Made by a program: the position numbers and the translations under genes. 27,659 nt of DNA from an uncultured Parabacteroides sp. Lineage in GTDB: Bacteria; Bacteroidota; Bacteroidia; Bacteroidales; Tannerellaceae. How positions within the stretch are numbered: position 1 is the stretch's first letter; each line of letters starts with the position of its first letter. The notes beneath the pieces were generated by a model. That model saw only the letters and a list, made by a program, of their open reading frames with translations, was not told the DNA's origin and did no database searches. Shown in pieces: positions 14,880 through 22,154 of this stretch. Location: contig NZ_CAJJWO010000067.1 in assembly GCF_905196875.1 (NCBI RefSeq), forward strand, positions 1 to 27,659, given 5' to 3'.

Positions 14880-15683
14880 ATGATTATAACGATTGGTAAA
14901 CCTTGGGCTGTCTGTGAAAAAGGCGGTAGACAAAACAACGAGGATTCTATCTATCCGTTACCAGAAATGGTAAATTCCAATCAAAAGCTATTTCTGGTCT
15001 GTGATGGAGTAGGCGGATCGGAAAAAGGAGAGATTGCCAGCTCATTAGCTTGCGAATCTTTTCAAAGTTTTTTCTCTACTTTTCTGGAAGAAGAACCGTC
15101 GGAAGAATTTATCAATAAAGCGATCAGGTATACAGAAGCACGTTTTGACGATTATGTAAATTCACATCCGGAGGCTAAAGGAATGGCCACTACGTTAACT
15201 ATGGTGTCTGTTGGAATTTCAGGTATAACGCTTGCCCATATCGGAGATAGCCGGATTTATCAGTTTCGCCGGGGGGAGATTATCTACCAGACAGAAGACC
15301 ATTCATTGGTAAATTCCCTCGTCAAGTTAGGAAAAATTAGTAAAGAAGAAGCGTTCACCCATCCTCAGAAAAATGTAATTATTCGTGCTATACAGGGAAC
15401 AGAACATCCAACAGAAGCTGATGTCGCCTTATTAAACGATATACAAGCTGGCGATTTCTTTTTTATGTGTACCGATGGTGTGTTGGAACGCCTTAAGAAT
15501 GAGGATTTATCATATATATTCTCCACTCACAGCAATCCGGAAGACATTAAAGAGGCTATCATGGCCTCTTGTTGCGGAAAAACCAGGGACAACTTTTCTT
15601 TTTATATTTTACCAGTTCAAAATGTTGGTGAATCTATCGGAATAAAACAAAATATTCTCTCTTTCCTTTATTCTTTTATATAA
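14880..15683 (+). CDS. PP2C-family protein Ser/Thr phosphatase
   Basis: 267 residues with the complete metal-dependent phosphatase core: GGRQNNEDS (E21, D22), VCDGVGG (D42, G43), GMATTLTMV, AHIGDSRIYQFR, TEDHSLV, MCTDGV (D199) and TRDNFSFY (D237). It is cytosolic, without a signal or membrane segment; about 20 C-terminal residues are a hydrophobic tail (NILSFLYSFI) that could touch a partner or the membrane. It should remove phosphate from Ser/Thr, presumably from substrates of the adjacent kinase. It is the last gene of the 14111-15683 unit; the kinase has its own promoter core. Confidence 0.92.
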   Translation: MIITIGKPWAVCEKGGRQNNEDSIYPLPEMVNSNQKLFLVCDGVGGSEKGEIASSLACESFQSFFSTFLEEEPSEEFINKAIRYTEARFDDYVNSHPEAKGMATTLTMVSVGISGITLAHIGDSRIYQFRRGEIIYQTEDHSLVNSLVKLGKISKEEAFTHPQKNVIIRAIQGTEHPTEADVALLNDIQAGDFFFMCTDGVLERLKNEDLSYIFSTHSNPEDIKEAIMASCCGKTRDNFSFYILPVQNVGESIGIKQNILSFLYSFI

Positions 15684-15689
15684 ATAACG

Positions 15690-15697
15690 TAATTTTG
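15690..15697 (+). promoter_or_regulatory. Candidate -7 element for the kinase gene
   Basis: TAATTTTG matches TAnnTTTG and lies 32 nt before the ATG at 15729, just after the PP2C stop. It would allow kinase and phosphatase to be set independently. Confidence 0.45.
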
Positions 15698-15728
15698 GCA
15701 GATTAAAAAGAGAATTGCACGAGAAGTT

Positions 15729-17588
15729 ATGAATTTGCCAAACGGACATCTTCTTCAAAATGGAAAATATAGGCTTACCCATATAGTTGGTCAGGGCGGC
15801 TTTGGTATAACTTACAAAGGCGTTTGGTTTACAGAGGTTAAAGGACCGCTGGGAACTATCAAAACCGAGGTTCCTATATGCGTAAAAGAATATTTTTTCA
15901 AAGATTACTGTTACAGAGATCCTGAGTCTTATGCTGTCAGGGTGCATTCTGAAACGGGAAGGGCTCTTTTTGATAAGTTCAAAGAAAAGCTGATCAAAGA
16001 AGCGAAGATATTATCTGAAGTTCATCATCCCCATATTGTTAATGTATTGGAAGTATTTGAAGAAAATGATACTGCCTATATTGCTATGGAGTATATTTCG
16101 GGTAATAGCCTTAAATATATGATGGATAAGGAAGGAGTTTTGCCTGAAGCTAAAATGTTGAGATATGTTCATCAGATCGGGGAGGCTCTACAGTTTGTTC
16201 ATGAGAAAAATATTCTTCACCTGGATATCAAGCCAAGTAATATATTGATTGATCAGAATGGGAAAGCCCGACTGATTGATTTCGGTGTAAGTAAACGATA
16301 TGATATCGAACAGCAGGAAACTAGTACCACTATGTTAACCTTATCGAAAGGTTTTGCATCTATCGAGCAATACGACAATGAAGGTACCCAAAATTTTTCT
16401 CCATGTCCGGATATTTATTCGTTAGGAGCAACGATGTATAATCTGTTGACCGGAAAGATACCTACAGAATCTATTCTGCGGGCAACACGTCCATTACCGG
16501 CTCCCAGTGAACTGAATCCGGTCATTTCTGCTAAAACAGAGGCTGCCATTATTAAAGCTATGCAAATTATTCCGGCAGACCGTTTCCAGTCTGTATCGGA
16601 AATGCTTGCGGAACTAGATTTTCCCCAGATTGAAGAAGAGACAGTAAAGAAAAATATATCGTCACCCGAGTATTTTGAGGAAGACGAGACAACAATCTTA
16701 TTTACAACTCGTCTGCCTCAATCAAAAGGAGTGGAAGACGATGAAACGGTATTGAATAACGTTGGTATACCCGCTGTGCCTAAAAAGAAAAAAAGAAAAG
16801 TTACGTTAATATCTTTACTTATTATTATATTTGCAAGTATAGGTTCGGCGTTAGCTCTCTTTGTACAACGGCATAAACCGACAACTCCGGTAGCAGAAAT
16901 GGTAAATGCGATACCGGAAGGGAAAACAGACCCTGTAGAGGATCCGGTTATATCGAATGTGACGGAAGAAAGTGATACACCCGAAGTTATTAAAGAAAAA
17001 ATAGAAACTGAAAGTGTAAACGATGGTAAAACAAATAAAGATCAACAGGAAGTTCAAATCAAACCGGAAATTAAGCCTGAAGCTGTTGCACAACAACCGG
17101 CTTCTGTAAAACCGGAGGTTAAGCCCGAAGTGAGAAATGTTGAACAACCGGTAACCAGGTTGCCGGAACGCTCGAAAGAGGAAATTAATGCAGAATATCT
17201 ATCTTTAATCAATTCAGGAAAAGAGAAGATGACCACTGCTGATTTCTCTGGTGCAAAAGCTGATTTTACCAAGGCTTCAGAGATCAAAATGACACAGGAG
17301 TTGTTTGATCTTATTGGAGATTGTAAACTCAAAGAAAATGAAAGTAATCTGGCAAAGCGAAAAGCCCAATACGAAGAAAAGATGTCTTTTGGAAAATATA
17401 CAATTGTACGAAAGAAATCAACCGGAAATTATGGTGCTATTGATGCTGAAGCGATGGAACACATTCCTTGTAATTACAAGAATGTAGGAAAAGCAGATAA
17501 TGGACGAGCATTTGAGCGTGCCGACGGTTTGTTTGACATATATAATACAGAAGGAGTGTTGATTAATCAAGGTGTACCGTATTATTAA
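15729..17588 (+). CDS. Transmembrane Hanks-type Ser/Thr kinase with extracytoplasmic TPR/WG-like region
   Basis: 619 residues. The kinase domain (about 10-295) has the Gly loop GQGGFGITYKG (21-31), K53 in CVKEYF, catalytic HLDIKPSN (D166, N171) and DFG at 184-186. HLD replaces the usual HRD, so activation-loop control may differ. A juxtamembrane tail carries EEETV (T305), DETTIL (T321/T322) and DDETVL (T340). Lysines 352-357 and the segment at about 357-379 form a membrane anchor. The periplasmic part has Pro/Glu/Lys-rich repeats (445-478), a TPR-like helix pair (485-545) and a WG-like repeat (YGAIDAEAMEHIP). It is expected to phosphorylate the FHA/acidic partners on a cue sensed outside. The next gene starts right after the stop. 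Confidence 0.92.
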   Translation: MNLPNGHLLQNGKYRLTHIVGQGGFGITYKGVWFTEVKGPLGTIKTEVPICVKEYFFKDYCYRDPESYAVRVHSETGRALFDKFKEKLIKEAKILSEVHHPHIVNVLEVFEENDTAYIAMEYISGNSLKYMMDKEGVLPEAKMLRYVHQIGEALQFVHEKNILHLDIKPSNILIDQNGKARLIDFGVSKRYDIEQQETSTTMLTLSKGFASIEQYDNEGTQNFSPCPDIYSLGATMYNLLTGKIPTESILRATRPLPAPSELNPVISAKTEAAIIKAMQIIPADRFQSVSEMLAELDFPQIEEETVKKNISSPEYFEEDETTILFTTRLPQSKGVEDDETVLNNVGIPAVPKKKKRKVTLISLLIIIFASIGSALALFVQRHKPTTPVAEMVNAIPEGKTDPVEDPVISNVTEESDTPEVIKEKIETESVNDGKTNKDQQEVQIKPEIKPEAVAQQPASVKPEVKPEVRNVEQPVTRLPERSKEEINAEYLSLINSGKEKMTTADFSGAKADFTKASEIKMTQELFDLIGDCKLKENESNLAKRKAQYEEKMSFGKYTIVRKKSTGNYGAIDAEAMEHIPCNYKNVGKADNGRAFERADGLFDIYNTEGVLINQGVPYY

Positions 17589-17596
17589 ATGTGTTT

Positions 17597-18538
17597 ATGA
17601 AAAGACTTTGGATACTTATCTTACTAGTTATTGTGCTTCCGGAATGTTTACTGGCACAACAACGGACTGAATACAATAGAAAAGGCGACGAAGCAATGAA
17701 ACGCCAGGATTATAGTGATGCAAGGATGTGGTACGAAGAAGGGATCAGCAATTGCGATTCATACAGTATCAATCAATTGACTGCTATATGGAAGACAAAT
17801 AAAAAAATGCGTGCCTCTATGCGCAGTTTAATGACCAAATGCTTGAATTGTCTGACTGTAAAAGCAACAGACAATGACTCAACAGCAGTTGCTCAACTAA
17901 TTGTATACTATAACGAAGGTATAGGAACTCCTATCAGTGACGAGTTAGTTTCCTATTGGAGTGACCGGTTGGAAGAACTTCGTAAACCGGTAGAACCGAT
18001 AACCTATGTTCCCATACAAGAGAGAAAGCCGAGAGAACCTATGAAGTTCTTCGTCGGATATGCTTTTTCTATCGAAGCACCTTATGGTCTGACAGTAGGA
18101 GGGGTAGGTGAACGGTTTGGATGGTATGCCAGGTTCAGGACAAATCTATCTTTTGATGATTATACGGGTGAGTGTCGGGGTGATCATGAATTGCTTCCTC
18201 CACCGGAGAATTTCTCCGTAAATTTCACCAATAAGAAGAAGTCCAACAATATAGCAGCTTCGGCCGGGGTAGTTATTAAATGTGTTCCTTGGTTATACAC
18301 TTCTGTCGGATTAGGATATGGAAAGAGAGAACTTCTATACGAGTATATAACTACTGATCATTTCGATTCCAATAATAAAAATATATTCTGGGCTAAGAAC
18401 ACAGACTATTCCTATGAAGGAGTCGTTGTTGATTTGGATTTTATGGTAAAGTTCGGGCCTGTATTTGTTAGTGCAGGTTGTAATACTCTGAATTTTAAAT
18501 ATATTGATCTTAATGCCGGTCTTGGTGTATTCTTTTAA
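17597..18538 (+). CDS. Predicted outer-membrane protein with N-terminal TPR-like part
   Basis: 313 residues from the ATG at 17597; a GTG two codons earlier is possible. A signal peptide is seen (LWILILLVIVLPECLLAQ, cut after AQ). Residues about 20-80 look like a TPR helix pair (YNRKGDEAMKRQDYSDARMWYEEG). From about residue 150 the sequence alternates polar and aromatic residues as in a small beta-barrel (MKFFVGYAFSIEAPYGLTVGG) and ends in GLGVFF, with the C-terminal Phe favoured by the barrel assembly machinery. I do not recognise a named family. It starts 9 nt after the kinase stop and is followed 11 nt later by the lipoprotein gene, so it belongs to the kinase operon and may be the outer partner of its periplasmic domain. 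Confidence 0.7.
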   Translation: MKRLWILILLVIVLPECLLAQQRTEYNRKGDEAMKRQDYSDARMWYEEGISNCDSYSINQLTAIWKTNKKMRASMRSLMTKCLNCLTVKATDNDSTAVAQLIVYYNEGIGTPISDELVSYWSDRLEELRKPVEPITYVPIQERKPREPMKFFVGYAFSIEAPYGLTVGGVGERFGWYARFRTNLSFDDYTGECRGDHELLPPPENFSVNFTNKKKSNNIAASAGVVIKCVPWLYTSVGLGYGKRELLYEYITTDHFDSNNKNIFWAKNTDYSYEGVVVDLDFMVKFGPVFVSAGCNTLNFKYIDLNAGLGVFF

Positions 18539-18549
18539 CTGATAATAAC

Positions 18550-20739
18550 ATGAAACAATTATACTTACTATTATTCACACTGTTTGCTATAAGTTTATCC
18601 GGATGTCTGGAAGAGCCGGATATGGATCCGACTCTCCAAAATGCTTTTGCTCCGGAGTTAGAGAAATTTACAAGAGCCAATGTTGATATCACTGCAACGA
18701 CGATTGTTGCTAAAGCTACGGTGAAAAAAGAAAATGGCGATCCGGTAACAGAGCGTGGTTTTATCTATTGGCTGAAAAACACGAACGATGTTAAGACTAA
18801 GAAAGAAACTAATTTAGAAAATGGAAAAGGGGAATTCAAACAGGAAATAAAGGAGTTGAAAAATGATACTATTTATTTTATTAGTCCCTATGCAAGAAAT
18901 AAGAAGGGTATAACTTATGGAGATACTTTAGGTATTAATACGAATGCCGGTATTGGTAGTGTCATTACCTCTGAAGTTACGGAGGTTACTGCTACTTCTG
19001 CCGTAGTGGGAGGTTTAATTAAAGATAAAGGTGAAGGCGAAATTAAAATGGTCGGTTTCAATTTATATAAGAACTCTGAATTAGATTCAATTATCAAGAT
19101 TGATATGAATGAAATGCCGACAGATTCTACATTTATCCATACGTTGACAGATTTGGAGCCTGAGACAGAGTATGTTATTGAAGCGATTGTGGAAAATAGT
19201 TTTGGACAATTCGATACCGACAGACAAAGTTTTAAAACTCTGGACGGACATCCTGAACTTGGTTTCCTGTCAGTAATTGAGACTGATTATACGCAGGTAA
19301 CAGTTAGAGCTAAATTAGTAAAAAAAGGGGATGGAGAGTTAGATTCTATCGGTTTTTGCTGGAGTGATGTTAAAGCAGTTGGTAGGCCTAATATTCAAGA
19401 AGATTCAACCATAAAATGTACTGTAGACAAAGACGGATTCTTTGTTGGTGTGATACCTAACCTGAAAGCACAGACACAATATTTTGTACATAGTTATGCA
19501 GTAAATGCTTTTGGTACTGTTTATACTCCGAATAGCATTGAATTTTCTGCTAAAAGTGATGCTCCTACTATTTTTATGGATGAAGCATCAAACTATGTGA
19601 TGGAAGATGGAAATGTTACAGTGAGTGCTGTTTTGAAGGATGATGGTAGAGGTACTGTTTCAGAAATTGTTATCTGTTACTCATTATCTGCAACCCCAAA
19701 TCCTGATAAGGATGAAAAAATAACCTTAAGCAGAGAAGAATTAAAATTAGATGCAGATAATAGATTTAACGTATTATTACCTAAACTACTAAAAGGAAAT
19801 CAGAAGTATTATGTAATTGCTTATGCTAAAAATAAATTTGGTACGGGATCAAGCAGTGCAGTTTCGTTTACTACACCACCTATTTTTTCAACTACAGATA
19901 TAAAACCATTCCCTGTTGATTGGGGACTTCGTAAAGAATTTGCGGCATTTTCGCTTGGTAATGATGCTTTTATTTTGGGTGGAGATTTTGGTTCTACACG
20001 TACAAAAGAATTGATTGGATACAATGCTGATAATAATGTTTGGATGCAGTATCGCTCTTATGATAAAGAAGCGACTAATATATCTGTATGTACAAATGAA
20101 AATACAGTTTATGCACTTGGAGGTAGACAATCAGGCTTTGGACAAAATGGTATCTTAAAGACTTGTTATTCATATAGTGGAAACACATGGGAACAATTCA
20201 AAGAAGAGTTACTAGGTGAAAATATCCGATATGATGCTGTTAGTTTTGTTTCAAATGATAAAATCTATCTTATCGGGGGAGTTAATCTAAATTCAGCACT
20301 TACTGATACGATTTACTATTATGATATGAATACCAAAACTTGGAATGGATCAAGCAGATTCGACGTTGCATTCAGTGGAGGTATTGCATTAATGAAGGAT
20401 GGAAACGCTTATGTTGGCTTAGGTAATAAGCCTTCGGAATGTGGGTTCTTTACTTCTTCTGGTGACTTCAAAGATTGGACTTCATTGGAAACACCTCCTG
20501 GATTAATGAATAAAGTATCAACTGGAGTTGTTTATAAAGATAATATTTATGTTATTGATGACAGTGGCATAATCTGGCAGTATAATTTGACTGAAGACAA
20601 ATGGTATCAGCGTTCTACCTGTCTTCCGGAAAAGATTAAAAACTTTAAAGTATATGTATTGAATGACATGATCTATATTTTAGGTATGGATTATTTCAAT
20701 ACAACATTAATGACCTACGACCCATCATGGGACAACTAA
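18550..20739 (+). CDS. Surface lipoprotein with four FN3-like repeats and a Kelch-like propeller
   Basis: 729 residues. A lipoprotein signal ends at ISLSGC (C19) with acidic residues after it (LEEPDMD), as in surface-exported Bacteroidales lipoproteins. Four FN3-like repeats cover about 45-128, 137-231, 238-333 and 344-442; each has a GF-x-Y/W strand and closes with a YAxNxFG-type strand (SYAVNAFGTVYTP, AYAKNKFGTGSSS). Residues about 460-729 form a Kelch-like beta-propeller (FILGGDFGS, YALGGRQS, IYLIGGVN, TKTWNG, DKWYQRS). It probably binds a glycan or protein outside the cell. It is co-transcribed with the kinase and beta-barrel genes and very AT-rich (16 G/C of 60 at 18841-18900). The cysE start is 1 nt past its stop. 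Confidence 0.8.
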   Translation: MKQLYLLLFTLFAISLSGCLEEPDMDPTLQNAFAPELEKFTRANVDITATTIVAKATVKKENGDPVTERGFIYWLKNTNDVKTKKETNLENGKGEFKQEIKELKNDTIYFISPYARNKKGITYGDTLGINTNAGIGSVITSEVTEVTATSAVVGGLIKDKGEGEIKMVGFNLYKNSELDSIIKIDMNEMPTDSTFIHTLTDLEPETEYVIEAIVENSFGQFDTDRQSFKTLDGHPELGFLSVIETDYTQVTVRAKLVKKGDGELDSIGFCWSDVKAVGRPNIQEDSTIKCTVDKDGFFVGVIPNLKAQTQYFVHSYAVNAFGTVYTPNSIEFSAKSDAPTIFMDEASNYVMEDGNVTVSAVLKDDGRGTVSEIVICYSLSATPNPDKDEKITLSREELKLDADNRFNVLLPKLLKGNQKYYVIAYAKNKFGTGSSSAVSFTTPPIFSTTDIKPFPVDWGLRKEFAAFSLGNDAFILGGDFGSTRTKELIGYNADNNVWMQYRSYDKEATNISVCTNENTVYALGGRQSGFGQNGILKTCYSYSGNTWEQFKEELLGENIRYDAVSFVSNDKIYLIGGVNLNSALTDTIYYYDMNTKTWNGSSRFDVAFSGGIALMKDGNAYVGLGNKPSECGFFTSSGDFKDWTSLETPPGLMNKVSTGVVYKDNIYVIDDSGIIWQYNLTEDKWYQRSTCLPEKIKNFKVYVLNDMIYILGMDYFNTTLMTYDPSWDN

Positions 20740-20740
20740 T

Positions 20741-21628
20741 ATGACTAGAGCAGATATATTAAACCAGATACAAAAAAACGTAGAACGTTTATCGGCTTCC
20801 GATTTGCCGGAATATAAATACATTCCGTTGCATCAGAAGCCGTCACCTTCCGTTCATTCGCTTCGAGAGATCATGCGGTTACTGCGGAAAGTAATCTTTC
20901 CGGGGTTCTTTGGTTCTGAGCAGGAGGCACAGTTTGATTCTATACAATATTATACAGGGGTATATCTGGAGCAGATATATGATTTGTTGCAGGAACAGAT
21001 ATACAATGGATTATGTTTTGAAGTAGACCGTTGCTGCGACTCCAAAGACCGTTCTTCGGAGATAGCGATCAGCTTTATCAATCAGATACCTCATATCAAA
21101 TATCTTCTTTCAACAGATATTAAAGCAATCCTGGATGGCGATCCGGCTGCGAAGAGTATTAGCGAAATCATCTTTTGCTATCCGGCAGTACGTGCTATCC
21201 TGTATCAACGTGTAGCCCACGAATTATTGAAACTCGGAGTACCTGTTCTGCCACGTATCATTACAGAAATGGCACATTCGGATACCGGGATCGATATTCA
21301 TCCGGGGGCACAGATCGGCGAGTACTTTAGTATAGACCATGGAACCGGTATCGTTGTCGGCCAGACTGCCATTATAGGAAATCATGTGCGCTTATATCAG
21401 GGAGTCACTTTGGGGGCGAAAAACTTTACGTTGGACGAAGAAGGATTACCTATCGATATTCCCCGGCATCCTATTCTTGAAGATTATGTAACTGTTTACT
21501 CCAACGCATCGATACTTGGACGCATCACGATTGGAGAAGGATCTGTGATAGGAGGTAATATTTGGTTGACCCATAGCGTACCTCCGAACTCAAAAGTTCT
21601 TCAGTCACGAGCCGTTGAAGATAAATAA
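20741..21628 (+). CDS. cysE: Serine O-acetyltransferase (CysE/EpsC type)
   Basis: 295 residues. The reaction is L-serine plus acetyl-CoA to O-acetylserine, the entry to cysteine synthesis. The helical N-terminal part (about 1-175) is followed by a left-handed beta-helix of hexapeptide repeats (IDIHPGAQIGEYFSIDHGTG, VVGQTAIIGNHVRLYQGVTL), containing the catalytic Asp/His region around SDTGIDIHPGA. The length fits the EpsC group. The ATG follows the lipoprotein stop by 1 nt, so it may be read through from the kinase operon, but no promoter core is obvious. It precedes hydrogenase genes that need much cysteine for Fe-S clusters; a functional link is inference. Confidence 0.92.
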   Translation: MTRADILNQIQKNVERLSASDLPEYKYIPLHQKPSPSVHSLREIMRLLRKVIFPGFFGSEQEAQFDSIQYYTGVYLEQIYDLLQEQIYNGLCFEVDRCCDSKDRSSEIAISFINQIPHIKYLLSTDIKAILDGDPAAKSISEIIFCYPAVRAILYQRVAHELLKLGVPVLPRIITEMAHSDTGIDIHPGAQIGEYFSIDHGTGIVVGQTAIIGNHVRLYQGVTLGAKNFTLDEEGLPIDIPRHPILEDYVTVYSNASILGRITIGEGSVIGGNIWLTHSVPPNSKVLQSRAVEDK

Positions 21629-21680
21629 ACCTTTTTCTTTTTTTAGGTCAAAACACTACTATAAATTAAAGAGAAATACG

Positions 21681-21688
21681 TATGTTTG
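21681..21688 (+). promoter_or_regulatory. Candidate -7 element of the hydrogenase operon
   Basis: TATGTTTG matches TAnnTTTG, 44 nt before the ATG at 21732. The leader holds a small hairpin ACCCT-taac-AGGGT. No Rex-type TTGTnAn8TnACAA operator is visible. Confidence 0.5.
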
Positions 21689-21731
21689 TGCTATACCCTT
21701 AACAGGGTCTAATACCTTAAATGCATACGTG

Positions 21732-22130
21732 ATGAGCAAAGTAAAAACGTTAGATGACCTTCGGAAGATGCGCGAGTCCTTACGCACCTCCCTTGATTTA
21801 CGTGAGAAAAGTAATAACCCCGAACAAATGGTTCAGATCAAGGTCGCGATGGCTACCTGCGGAATAGCGGCGGGAGCTAAGGAAGTGATGAGTTACTTTA
21901 TTGAAGTACTCGATCGTGAACGTGTGGATGCACTGGTTACCCAAACCGGATGTATGGGATATTGCTATGCAGAACCCACAGTCGAAATTACTGTTCCCGG
22001 TAAAGAACCGATCGTATTCGGGCGTGTCAACAAGACAAGAGTAGACGAGATCGTTACTAATTATATCAAACAAGGTATTTTAGTAGATGATATCATACCT
22101 GTCAATTATAACTCGGTCGGTCCCGAATAA
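21732..22130 (+). CDS. HndB-like (2Fe-2S) ferredoxin-domain hydrogenase subunit
   Basis: 132 residues starting at ATG 21732. An earlier in-frame ATG at 21615 lies inside cysE, is upstream of the promoter core, and would add 39 residues unlike the family. The thioredoxin-like ferredoxin fold has C43 (ATCGIAAGA), C74 and C78 (TGCMGYC); the fourth cysteine of the NuoE-type site is not present, as I recall for HndB relatives. It is the first gene of the four-gene hydrogenase operon, 24 nt before the NuoF-like gene. It probably binds the NADH/flavin or ferredoxin arm of the complex. Subunit identity is firm from context; its cofactor is less certain. Confidence 0.85.
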   Translation: MSKVKTLDDLRKMRESLRTSLDLREKSNNPEQMVQIKVAMATCGIAAGAKEVMSYFIEVLDRERVDALVTQTGCMGYCYAEPTVEITVPGKEPIVFGRVNKTRVDEIVTNYIKQGILVDDIIPVNYNSVGPE

Positions 22131-22154
22131 CAAACCTATCCAAATACTTACATA

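Noticed and set aside
21615..21731. Longer start for the HndB-like gene
   Set aside because: The extra 39 residues begin inside cysE, lie upstream of a promoter core and do not fit the family start.
21689..21731. Rex-type redox operator ahead of the hydrogenase operon
   Set aside because: Only a 5-bp hairpin is seen; the TTGT/ACAA palindrome is absent.
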